A program made the translations under genes and the position numbers. Source: Oscheius dolichura (lineage: Eukaryota > Nematoda > Chromadorea > Rhabditida > Rhabditidae). Taken from it: a DNA stretch of 64,000 bases. Numbering within the stretch: the first letter of the stretch is position 1; every line of letters begins with the position of its first letter. Positions 11,095 through 22,370 of this stretch are shown piece by piece. The notes under the pieces are model-generated. The model made no database searches, was not told the origin of the DNA, and saw only the letters and a program-made list of their open reading frames with translations. The stretch is taken from NCBI GenBank assembly GCA_932521035.1, contig OW051493.1:6820001-6884000 (forward strand), given 5' to 3'.

Positions 11095-14000
11095 TTATAG
11101 GGAGGTGGAGATGACGGACGACATCCCGTGGACCATCATGGTCGGCGGCAGGGAGTCCGTCAGCTGGGACAACACGTCCAAGTACCTGAAGATTCTCTAT
11201 TTATTTGGGAACGAGGGGCAATCCCACCTCTGGGCGTCTTTATTCGCATCGGCCGGTGGGATGGGCAGACTCAGCAGGGTGATGGCCGCCTCCTCGCTGT
11301 ACCTCTTGATCATGTCATTCATCGCCGTCACGTACGCCACCGGCAGGTCAGTCGACGCCCTGAAATATTTCTATTCGAAGAAAAAATAAATCTCCCACTT
11401 GGCCGTCGTCGTCTGCTGCCCAAAGTGGCAGACCACGTGATCCCAGGGCACCACGATGGACTCCGCCTTGATTCGTAAGGTATCCAGCATCTGTTTCAGC
11501 TGTCTCTCCCGCCTGTGCATATCCTAGAAGCTCTCTTACTTTTCCAGTAAAAAAACGAACTTGTAAACTGTTTACACAGATGAATACCCTCAACCGGGCG
11601 TAGTATCTCCACCGGGAGGACATGGACAAGATACAGGCCAGCTGAAGGAGAAAGAGGGAGCTGTTATCCCAGCCGAGGCCCGTCTCCACTGGTTTTTGGA
11701 GATCCACCGGCCAGACATCGATGTACCTCTTCTGACCATTCCACCCCCGGGCCATGGCTTCCTAGAAAAGGGCGTATGAGGGAAACAGAGGAGGAGCACC
11801 TTGTCCATCTTGTGGAAGTTCCTGGCTACGCAGAGATTCTTATTCATGTGTATGACGTCTTGGAGAATCTTGACGTAGTCGACGGCCGAGAGGCGGGACG
11901 GGTTGCCGTTGAGTTCCTGGAAATCTCTTATAGTCGACGAAGACGTGTCTCTTACTCTCGGGACGTAGTCGTTGGCCGTGAAGTATTCGACCACTGCTCC
12001 TCTGTCAATCTTCGAATACCTCAAGTCCTTTAGCAGGTGTGTCTCCTGGAATATGCTCTCACATTCGGAGGATTCTTCCTCTTCCTACCTGAAGTACCGT
12101 CTCGGAGGGAGCATTCTCGTGGAAGCCGACAACTACGGTATTCGGCTTCATGGCGCCGAGCCCAGAGAGGCGGATGAGCTGCTGGATGCCTTCGCGGATA
12201 TTCTTCGAGAGAGTAATCTCGACAAAGGCCTTGAGTTTCATATAATCCACGAGGGACAGCCAGTAGGGGAAAACTTGGTGCAGAGGGTCGACGGCCTCGT
12301 TGGCGTCGTCCAGTTCGCCCTTCTTCACGTGGCCGATGACATAGAGACCGGACTTCTTCATGTCATTCACGAAGTCCATCAGATGGCAGGCGGAGGCCGG
12401 ACGGGAGATGAGCAACAGGATTTGGGGACGCCAGTATTTGACATGCTCCTTTCTGACGTCCAAGAGAAGGAGATACTTTCGGACCTGGTGGTAGATGAGG
12501 GCTTGGGAGATGGAACCGGAGGAGACTGTGGGGGCCTGGAGGAAGAGAATGAAATACAATTTGGGAGGTAGGGTACCTGGTAGTGGAGGACCATGATAAG
12601 AATCATGAGGACGACGATGCCAATGGCACTCATGGCCGCGTCGACGACCAGCATCATCGAACCGGTGACAAAGACTCCGAGAGCACAGGTATACCAGGAG
12701 AAATACTTGAAGGTCGGACGGAAGTTGGGGGCGCTGGTGAGCTCCAAGGCCAGGCAGGCGATATTCACTCCCATGTAGGAGAGGAGGAAGAAGATGGACG
12801 TCAACTTGGCTATTTTATTCATGGCTCCGATAAGGAGGACGAGCTGAACGGGGAGGAGTGACAAAAAGAGGAGAGAGACTCACAATGACGAAGAACCAGG
12901 TGACCACGACCGAGATGATGGGGTTCTTGTCTCCTCCCACTTCGAAAGAGGCGGGTCGGAGCAGGCAGCCGAACAGTTTATCATGGGCCAGTCTGTTCAG
13001 GACACGGGAGGAACCTGGAAAGGGGGAAAAGGCTAGAACATTGAGAATAAACTGACCGATAAGGTTGCTCATGGAGCTGAACAAGGTGGTGGCAAAGATG
13101 CCCATCAGGATGAACCACCGCTGGAAGTCCGTGTCCATCATTACGGTGTAATCATTTTGGAGGAGATTTCGACTGGCCGTACAGGCCATGAGAAAGGCAG
13201 TCAAGATATAGACGGCAAAAGTGGTAAAGACGGCCTGGACAGTTCCTCGGGGAATGGAGACAGAGGGACGGGCCAGCTCGCCGGACATGTTGGCACCGGC
13301 CATGAGACCTGGATTGAGTTTGTCTAGTTGAAAATTGGGGAAAATAACCTGTGACTCCGGAGAAGATGATGGCGAACATCAGGGCAAAGTCCGTCTGCTT
13401 CTCCGTGGTGTAGTCCATCGTATAATTGGTGAACAGATTCTCTCCCAGAGTATGGAAACTAAAGGAGACGGGTTCTATTTTTAATAAACAAGTTTTACCT
13501 GAAGCCAGTGTAGGTGGCCGTAATATTCTGGTCAAAATTGACAATGAGGGGACTCGCGGGGTCGGAGGCATTCTCCGGCACCCGATAGGCGGCTGTATTC
13601 ACCTGAAAGAGACCAATAAAGGAGAATGGAAGAGAGCGAACTTTTGGAATCCCCATTTCGCCGGCACCTCGGAAAATGACAGAGAATATCCATGTGGAAT
13701 AGCAGATGGAAATCAGGCAGAAGGTGACGAGAGCCGTCTTCGCGAAGAGCTTCGCCCCTAGGAGGGAGAGGACGAGGAGGAGGAAAGACACCAAGACACA
13801 ATAGAAGAAACGCCACTGGGGAGAGTCCGGGAACTCTGAAATTCCCGATCTATTCATCTTCTAGCTGAAATAGGAACAGAGGGAAAGCCAAAAACATACG
13901 CCCGTTTCCAAGATTATTGAGGAGAGCCTCTGTAAATCCGGAAATGTACAGGGCGCAGGAGAATACATTGGCCACGAAGAAGAGAACACCAATGGCTCCG

Positions 14001-14695
14001 CCGAATTCGGGTCCAAGAGACCGGGAAATCATATCTGAATTCATATAATTTATAAGTAAAAAAAAGAATATGTTACAATATACTCCTCCGCCTTCAATAG
14101 CTCCATTTGAGGAGATGGCACAGAGGGAGAGGACAGTAAGGAGGACGATAGAATACGCCATCAGGAGTTGTAGCACAGTGGCTAGGAAGCCAAGCTGGCC
14201 GACGACAAATCCTGGAATAAAGCGGGTAAAAGAACCAAAAGAAGAGCCTTACCCATTCTCAGGAAGAGTAAAATACTGAACATGGACAGGGCCACGGGGG
14301 CGAAGACGCCGGAAACGGTCGAAAGACCTTTAGGAGCGGCATTCGAGTATTCGACACCTGAAGATGGATATATTCTAACTATAAATGAAGAAAATACTCA
14401 CTGGGAGATTGGGGCAGAGTGGCCGAGATGGATTCCCGCGTCCGCATGCTGTCGTCATCTGAAATTCTCCGGTTTGAGTCTCTCTCCCTATTAGCAGGCG
14501 AAACAAAGGAATATCCCCGTGTCCCTAACCGTTGTTGATATTTTGTAACCAATAATATTCACTGTCAGTCCGTGGGGCCTCCGTAGTCATGGCGGCGTTG
14601 TTGGTGTAGCTGCCGTTGGCCGAGACCACGACATCTGGGATAATCGTGGCTGCCACCGAGCCATCAGGCGGCGGGCCGATGTCTACCACGTCCAT
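11095..14695 (-). CDS. SLC12A9: SLC12A9-type cation-chloride cotransporter-interacting protein
   Basis: Seventeen exons (14695-14530, 14458-14402, 14357-14253, 14211-14077, 14034-13900, 13835-13642, 13602-13499, 13458-13349, 13308-13057, 13014-12884, 12843-12577, 12535-12089, 12045-11800, 11761-11561, 11523-11399, 11359-11228, 11185-11095) close into a 965-residue frame. The N-terminus is cytosolic, then the APC/CCC core starts at NAAPKGLSTVSGVFAPVALS. Diagnostic stretches include [33 protein letters not shown] and ELTSAPNFRPTFKYFSWYTC. The long C-terminal domain contains HQVRKYLLLLDVRKEHVKYWRPQ and ends with PPTMMVHG. These match SLC12A9 better than KCC or NKCC types. SLC12A9 lacks clear ion transport on its own and has been linked to regulating other cotransporters and to lysosomal function. 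A polyadenylation signal (minus-strand AATAAA) lies near 10917-10922. All introns are short. Confidence 0.93.
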
Positions 14696-15562
14696 TTACA
14701 CCCTATTCTACAAGATATCCTATTTGGTGAAATTATAAGAAGAGGAGGAGAAGTAAATAAGGGCAGAGAAAGGGGACAGTCACCGGGTCCAGGTGACGAA
14801 AGACGGGGACGGAGACGGGAAGAGAGAGACTTTATCAGGAAGGTGAGAGACGGGCACACCGCCGAGCCCGTGTGTAACTGAGCAAACAGCCTCGTTTCAG
14901 CTGGAGAGTTGGCTGTGATTCACGCCGCTCTCGCCCCAATCACCGTCTTCCTTTCCCGTCTCCTCTCCCGCTCATATTAGTTCCGTTACTTTCGGATATT
15001 TTCAAATATTAGAGGGGAATACCCATATTTATACGAAACAGGCAGAGTTGTACATAAAAGTTGTCGGAAAATAGGACAGAGCCGCTGGAAACGGGAAATA
15101 AATCCTCCCGTTGCCCATATTGCACTAAATCATGTTAATGTCTGTTTTCCATCTTCCCCCCAGTCTATTCCCTTTTTTCCTATTCTCCTCCTTTTAACAC
15201 TCCTATATCTCACAGAAAACCACATCTTACCCCTATTCCCTCCCTGTTCCCCCTATTTTTCCCCTCTCTATATGGATATTTTCAACTCCGGAGACCATAA
15301 TCGCGCCCTTCCCCTATGAGTAGCCATAATTGCTCATAATTGCGCTTCAAACCTCTTACTCAGCCGAAATATGAAAAATAGAAAGTGCTTGAAGTGGGAA
15401 AAGCTCAAAAAAGAGATAATAGATGGGGTAGATTTTGTATTTCCCAATTGGAACGGCACTATGGACGGCGTTTCCATGGCGACCCAGAGAAAAGCGGATA
15501 AAATGTTCTCGTGACCATCTGCCTTTCTTACTGATTATCACCAATGTCACCTTGCTCTGCTG
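14696..15562. other. Intergenic, probable promoter of the SLC12A9-like gene
   Basis: AT-richer, T/C-tract-containing sequence with no convincing exon. It contains the upstream region of the minus-strand SLC12A9-type gene. Confidence 0.4.
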
Positions 15563-15828
15563 CTAATCATTTTGACCATTATTTTCCCTTGTAAAATCGG
15601 GTCTTCCTAGGAAATATGGCGGAAATTGGCTGACAAACCTATGATCAGTGGGTCGACGTCAAATTTCTTCGGCAGGACGCCGTTCATGGGGATGCCGTTG
15701 CTGGTGGTCGGCTGGTTGGTGACCACTCCTCCCTCGAACAACTCGTTGACGATTCCCCCATAGCTGGGAAGAGAACCGCCGTTGGTGGCCGTCAGCCGTC
15801 GAGGCGATCCATTCGAATCTAATTCCAT
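15563..15828 (-). CDS. Possible small two-exon gene, unknown
   Basis: An open frame from ATG 15828 runs to a donor after 15639, then joins across a 32-bp intron to exon 15606-15563, ending in TAG. The product is about 77 residues, hydrophilic, with GGSLPSYGGIVNELFEGG and LPKKFDVDPLIIG. A TTTTAG acceptor lies a few bases before the start codon, as at a trans-splice site or after an upstream exon, so the frame may extend 5'. No family is recognised. It could also be an internal piece of a larger gene. Confidence 0.35.
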
Positions 15829-18800
15829 CCCCGGTTTAGAGTCTAAAATGACATTTGGAGGACTGTTTGAGAGGGAAAAGAACACAAGGAAGAGTCGCGT
15901 GGAAGTGAAAAGGTACTCGGATCGGGTTGAGGTGGAGGTTGAAGGTACAGTAACCCGAAAAAGTTGGGACGAGGCGAGGAAAGGCTCCGTATTCAAAATG
16001 TCGCTTATTTACAGTAATCTTTAAAGAAAGGAAAAAAGACAAATTGAATCCAGAAAGTGGAGAAAGATGAGAAAAAGAGCAGTAATTCGATACGCGCCCT
16101 TTGGCAAAGGGTCACCCCACCGGCTGGCCTCCAAAATAAGGCGAGGGCCCCGGAGGGAAAACAAGGAGGTCGGGGTGAGAGTGAGAGAGACTGTCCGACT
16201 CGAGGGGAGAGACTAGACAATGCGATGACCGCAAAGAAATGCGGGGGATCGATCGCTACGGTCGTCTTTGGTCCTCCTCTTTTCTCTCTCTCTCGGCCGC
16301 TCGCTCACGTCTTGACCATACACGGAAGAAAGACCAGCGAAAGACAGCTGTTGGCCCTGGCGAGTACTACTCACCCCGGCTGACAATACGGGGCCATTGT
16401 TATCCTGTTTTGTGGCGGAGCCCCCCTTCACCTGTAGGGTTTATGACAGTTCTCTTGCCTAGAGGACGTCAAGGGAATTTCCGACCACATTTTGAAGGTC
16501 ATTTAATCGAAATTCTAACAAATTAACACTCCAAAACGCCCAAAAATCCAATTTAAAATGAAAAATACAGTAGATTTCCCAGAAAAGAGAAAAGGGAGAC
16601 TGTGCTGGCCCTGAAAACAAGAGGCTCCCTACTGTTTTCGGTGAAAAATAGCCCAAATGGATTGCTTCAAGCGGTAATTTGTTAAACTTTTGTACTTTCT
16701 CCAAGTTCTCGGCCACCCTGCTCCCCCGACCCCCGTTCCGCCTTGACCTCCGCCGTTTGACCAGGGTAATAAGGGCAACACCCGGCTCTGCAAATATCAC
16801 CCCTTGCCCATGATAACCACCGTCCTAAAATTGTTTTATGACTCTTATTATACTGTAGAGGAAAAAGTAATCAGCGGTGAGGCCGGAAAAACGGAACAAT
16901 GACCCCCGGGTTCCCTTCGACTGAATCACATTTCCTCCGTTTGAAGAAGGGGGAATGAAATTCCTTCGCGGGGGAAGTTTCACACATTTTAAAGGACTAA
17001 AAATAATATTTTAAGAGGAAAATAACGAGTTTAAAAAGTAGTAGAAGGGGCAAACAAATGGACCACCTGGACGAGGGACGCTTGACCTGGGGATGGGGAG
17101 AGAGCTCTCAGAGAGGGGAGGGATCGATACAGCATGTCGAGAGCGAGCTGGCTCCGTTCTCTCTCTCTCTTGGTCCCGATAGTTTATTTCCCCTCCTACG
17201 GGACTATTGTTTATTACGTATCATTAGTTTGGTGATTTGATTCCTTCTCCTGATGCTCTCCGGGGATGGCTCCTATGTCATCGTACAGTTCATGATCTAC
17301 GGCATTCTCGCTGGCCGATCATTTTTAGTCTTTTTTTGCACCCGTAGAACCTCGTTTATATGATTTATCTTGGCACTGTCGTCGGCAGATATCATTTTCA
17401 AAAAGTATTTCCTTGAACAGAGGTCAAAGAAACCTCCAAAGGATCCAAAGAGGCCGCCTCCTGGGGATATGGCCACAAGGGCCGAGGAAGGCGCGCGTCC
17501 CTGCCAGAATTCTCAGCTAGAATAACAATTTATCTATTTTAGACTTCTTTCCTCTATCCTCTATGTTATTCTTTGTCTTGATCTAACAAGATCGGAGAGA
17601 GAACAATTTGAACGATGTCCGCGCCGTCCTCCGGCCATCCTCCCGCCGCCGTCCCAGTCCGTCATGGTTGCGTCGACTATGCAACTGATGCCATCAGCTG
17701 TTACGTTCGGCGGGCGGCTTTGGCATAACTATAAATTATTCATAGAATGACCAGGGGGTGTCTGCTGCTGGTCAATGGGGGAACTAAACGATCCCTCTCC
17801 CTGCCTCTCTGCTATCATTGTATTCCTTTCTTGTTGCCGGGGAGACAAGCTGTACAGTCGGCCACAAAACACAGCCATTGGTCATCTTCTGCCCATCTCC
17901 TACAGTTTCCCCTCTCTGTTTCGTCATCCTCTCTGGTCAGTATCGATGATCTCCCTGTTTATCCCCCATGATCTTCTGCTTCCACGTCGTCCCATGATGT
18001 CCTCCTCTGGCCAGTCAATTTCTCCCTGTCTAAACCAGCCTCCTCCTTTCTGGTAATTGGTCCTACTTCCTCCCGGCCATTCCTCCATGCTATACCAGTT
18101 TCTCACCATACCTCCCCTACCACCACTGCCCCCAGCAGTCCCTAGCCGTATATCCCTGTAGTGTATATATTACACCGGGGTGGAAATTAATGACCATGAC
18201 GAGAAAAGCGAGAGGCGGGGAAGAGAAATTGACATCATTAACCAAAAGATAACACACGGGGGCAGCCGGGCCCTCCTCCTGCCCTGCCCCTACATGTGAC
18301 CCCCCGGTACCAGCTGGTCGTAATCTCCTTATTCGAAGATTACAAAACACTTTCCGAGTATCACGTGCCGAGTGTTTGTCTCCTCCCTTTTCTTCTATTT
18401 CTCAGTTCGAGTTGAGGTCATTCTTGTGACTTTTATTTTAATTGGAGCCATCCTCCCCCACGTGGAATAATAGGAAGCACAGAATTCCGCGTCCCCTTTT
18501 CATTTCTGTAAACAGTCTCCCTGCCAAACAACAGCTGCCCTGTCCTCCTGATATCATCTTCTACAACCTCCGATTCTTTTCTCATCTGTTATGTGTCCCC
18601 CCGGCCGTCTCCGTCTGTCATAGTCCCGAGGCGGGATGATGGATGAGGCAGAAGAAAAGGAGGAGGCACGTGACCTCCGGGACTTTTTAGATGAACAAAG
18701 CGGCCGGCCCCTTCCAGGTTATATGGACGGCCTCCCTCTCCTGGAATAGAAATATGACTTGCAAATGGTCTTTGTGCACACACCTCGTTAGGAAATTGGA

Positions 18801-19940
18801 AGAAGGTTTACGAGTCGTTACGACGCGTTTATGGTAGGGGGAGGGGGACACGGGAACGGGGACATTCCCACCTCCTACGGGCCGATCCCTCACAGTCCGC
18901 CTCCGTCCCCGGTGTTCATCAACCATCTGTCTCCTATTTCGGGGGAGGCCATACCTTGTCCAGCCATCTGTCCTCCCTCCCCCGGTCTCCATCGTTTGCG
19001 ACTAAAATGTGGTGAATCCCATTTAAAGACCTCTCTCGCGGCTGACCACCTGGATTTTGGCGGTCTTTCCTTCGTTTTTGTACGGGCACGCGACCGCGAG
19101 AGACTGTCGGCCGGGTCTCTATGCCCCGCGGGAGGTCACTCGTCTCTCTTTGTTTGATTTGGCCAGATTTCCCACCACAGAGGCCATCATTTTTGATTCC
19201 TAGAGCACCTGCCGCTCCACCCCACTATACTTTCTATCTTACAAAAGAGGCCAAAGTGGCCACTGCCCCGAGTTCAACCCCTCCTGGGGGCAGAAGAGTA
19301 CTGTCTCCTCCTGAAAACTAGGGCGTCTTCCTCGAGCAGGACTAACGGTATTTATTGGTTATTTGGTAGTCTCTCACCCACACGCCTGTTATCTCCCTGC
19401 CTCCACCACCCGGGGGGTTCGATTCCGGTCCTCGCCCATCGACGACTCGTGTCCGATCGTTTTGCACGGCGGAATAATTGAATAACCACCGTCGCTCTGT
19501 CCCTTCCATTATGCCATAAAAGAGCGGCAAATCAGCAGATCCATCCATCTCTCACCAATGTGACCTTCCCGGGGGTGTAGTTGTTACAGGAGGACAGTGC
19601 CTCTCTTTAGAGTTAGCTGGGTTAAAAAATTGCTTCTCGTGCCCTCTCCAGGAAAAACAGAACTGTTTGGTTGCTCGAGTTTCTTCGATCTCTTCCCTGC
19701 TGGCTCTTGATCTCTAGAGGTCGAGGCCCTTCCTCCCTGCCTCCCGGTGTGTCCCCCCGATACTTACCTTGGTCAATAATCCCCCCGCTTCGCTGTTGTT
19801 CCGTTGCCTTCCATCCGCCTCAGCTCATAAGCCTCATCGACACTTTTCTCTTCCTCTCGGCCCTCTCTCTGCCCCGCTCGGATTCAACCCGAAAAGTACA
19901 CACATAGTCTATTCAGGGGAGGCGTGTCCACGGCCACGGC
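15829..19940. other. Gene-poor region upstream of the TRIM-NHL gene
   Basis: No supported gene. The sequence has many short overlapping frames with Ser/Pro-rich translations and polypyrimidine tracts. The best single frame is on the plus strand at 18831-19157 (Gly/Pro-rich, starting MVGGGGHGNGDIPTSYG), but it has no splice partner or domain. The 3' end is presumably the promoter of the downstream plus-strand gene. Confidence 0.4.
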
Positions 19941-22322
19941 ATGTCCGTCGTCACGGCGGCCGCAAGACCTGCCACCACCTCTTCGACTCTCGTCGAGACG
20001 GTCAACATCAACCTGGATGAATTCAGCGAGTCTTTCCTGACCTGCTCCACATGTCTCCTCCTTTATGATCAGGTACATTTTCATTTTTTTTTACTGAAAG
20101 AAGAGAGGGACTCACCCCACTTTGAGAAGAGGATAGAGCTATCCTTGAGGGAACAGATGCCCAACAATCGAGGAAGGGGATAGAATGATAGAAGATATAG
20201 AAAAAAAACAGTTCGACACCTTTTTGTACTCAAAATTGGTGAGAGGACCTTCCGTCCATTTATGCAGTAGACCACCCTGCCCCCTCTTCCCAACGGAGTA
20301 GATTAGCATTTCCGTAATTAGGGTCCACTTGTAGCATTGATTGTGTGTGCTCTTACGACAGCCGTCGTCTAGAAATTATGCCATTGGGGGGTCTGGCCCC
20401 CTCTTCCCCTGCCGCCTTTATGATTAATCAGGAGGGTGCCTCCTCCTTTCTTGGTCGAAGAGAGACGTAGGGAGAATTAGCCCCTTGTACAGTACATCAA
20501 AGACCGCCACCTTCCTCACGAGGTCGTGGTGGTATAATAATAACAAAAAGGGCTGTCCCGGCTGTTAGTAAAGCGAAGGGCGGCATTCTCCTGCGTGAGA
20601 ACTGCCAGCTGGCTTCCGCCGCCGTTTTGGTAGCTGTTGCCTGGTCTCCCCTTCTCTCTATATAGTCATTGAGCGCCAAATGTCAACACGGCCAGGGGCA
20701 GCTCATGTCGTCCCTTAACCACCGGGTGACAAGTGTTAATCTTCTTCGTTTCAGGACCAGCGAAAGGCTAAGCTGCTCCCGTGCTCGCACTCTGTTTGCC
20801 TGTCTTGCCTTCAACAAATAGCCGCTCTTCCACAGGTAATGAGATTTTTCCCCTTCCCAATTAATACTCAACCCTGTGAGACGTCGTCTAGTTCAAGGGT
20901 AGACAACGAGTCTTCGGTTCTAATGGCCGTGACTCATCCTCACCGTGGTTTGGCGGCAGTTAGGGACAGTTTAAAGACTGCTTGTATTGACCGAGTAACT
21001 TGAAAAGCTTGGCTGCCTCCATGTTTCGTCTGTTTGTACTTGTCAGCTGGGTGTGGGGGACGGTCTGTTGACACGAGGCGGGAAGTACCACCGGCTGCTG
21101 GATGGACTTCCCGGGGGAGGATGATTTAAAGGGACCGTTACGCGCCTACCTATGGATTACTGTAGCTGGGGGACTCTTACCGGCAATGACGAGACTAATT
21201 CCTTCAACAAGACGATCGGAGGGGGCCTGCTCAAGCCACATTTTCACATGGCCAGCTGCCGGGACGACGGTTACGATCTCACGTCGACTGGCTATGGATC
21301 AACAAGCCGGAGGCAGACACGCCAACGGAGGGACCCGACTGCCAAGTGTCGGACTGACACGGTGACGGAGATATCGGACCGCCTTGTGGATAAGTTCCTC
21401 GCCATGCCATGTGAGACGGGCTACAGTATAAAGTTGGTCATCGGGCCGAAGAAATGCTTCCAAGCGACGGTCACCCCGCTGGAGGAGGACGACGTCGAGG
21501 AGAGATTGGGCCCGGCGGTGAAGCAGCAACTCTACCAGGCACAGAAGAGCAGACAGGAGGAGGGATGGAAGACGATGGCACGGCTGATGGAAGAGCAGAA
21601 ACGGGTCAAGGACGCCATCCCCCGGAGCACTGTCCAACTGGCCGACTCGAACTGCTCGTCATCGTCGGGAAGCAGGGCCAGCTCCTCGAAGGATAACGGC
21701 CAGGAGGAGAGCAGGAAGACGACGAGGAGCGGGATGGCCAGCAGCCTCTGGTCACTCGGATCCAGCACCAGTCTCTAGTGGATAATTATAATAAAATTAG
21801 ACTTTTACCTTGTGTTGTTTTCTCTTGTTTGATCGCCTTGTCCTAATCTGACCCTTTTCAGTCAGATGCCGGCCTTCTCAAATGCCCCATGTGTCGGGAG
21901 GAGACGTTCCTGCCCGTGGGAGGAGTGAGCTCCCTACCGGCCGCCTTCCTCATCAACCAACTGCTCGACGTCATGCAGGTGCCCCTCCCTCCCCTCCCCA
22001 AATCAGTCTATCTGGTTACAGAAACAGCGAAAGGACGTGGTCCCCTCGTGTACAGAGCACCCCTCCGACCAGCTGCTCTATTGCGAGACGTGTGATCTCG
22101 TCTTCTGCCCCCGGTGCACCAGTTCCCAGGCCAAGTGAGTCTCCCCACACAGAGAGAAGCATGTCGTTGTTTCAGTAAAAAATGCAATCAGCACACTGTT
22201 ATCCCGTTCGCCATTGCCTTGAAGAGGATGTCGGAGATTGTTGTTCACCGAGCCAAGGTGGGTTCAAGCCACAGCCAAACAGCCACAGTGCCACATCGCT
22301 GTGGCTTTTGGAGATGAAAATA

Positions 22323-22370
<48 letters not shown>

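Noticed and set aside
19413..19440. GGTTCGATTCC resembling a tRNA B-box
   Set aside because: No A-box or acceptor-stem complement upstream; isolated match.
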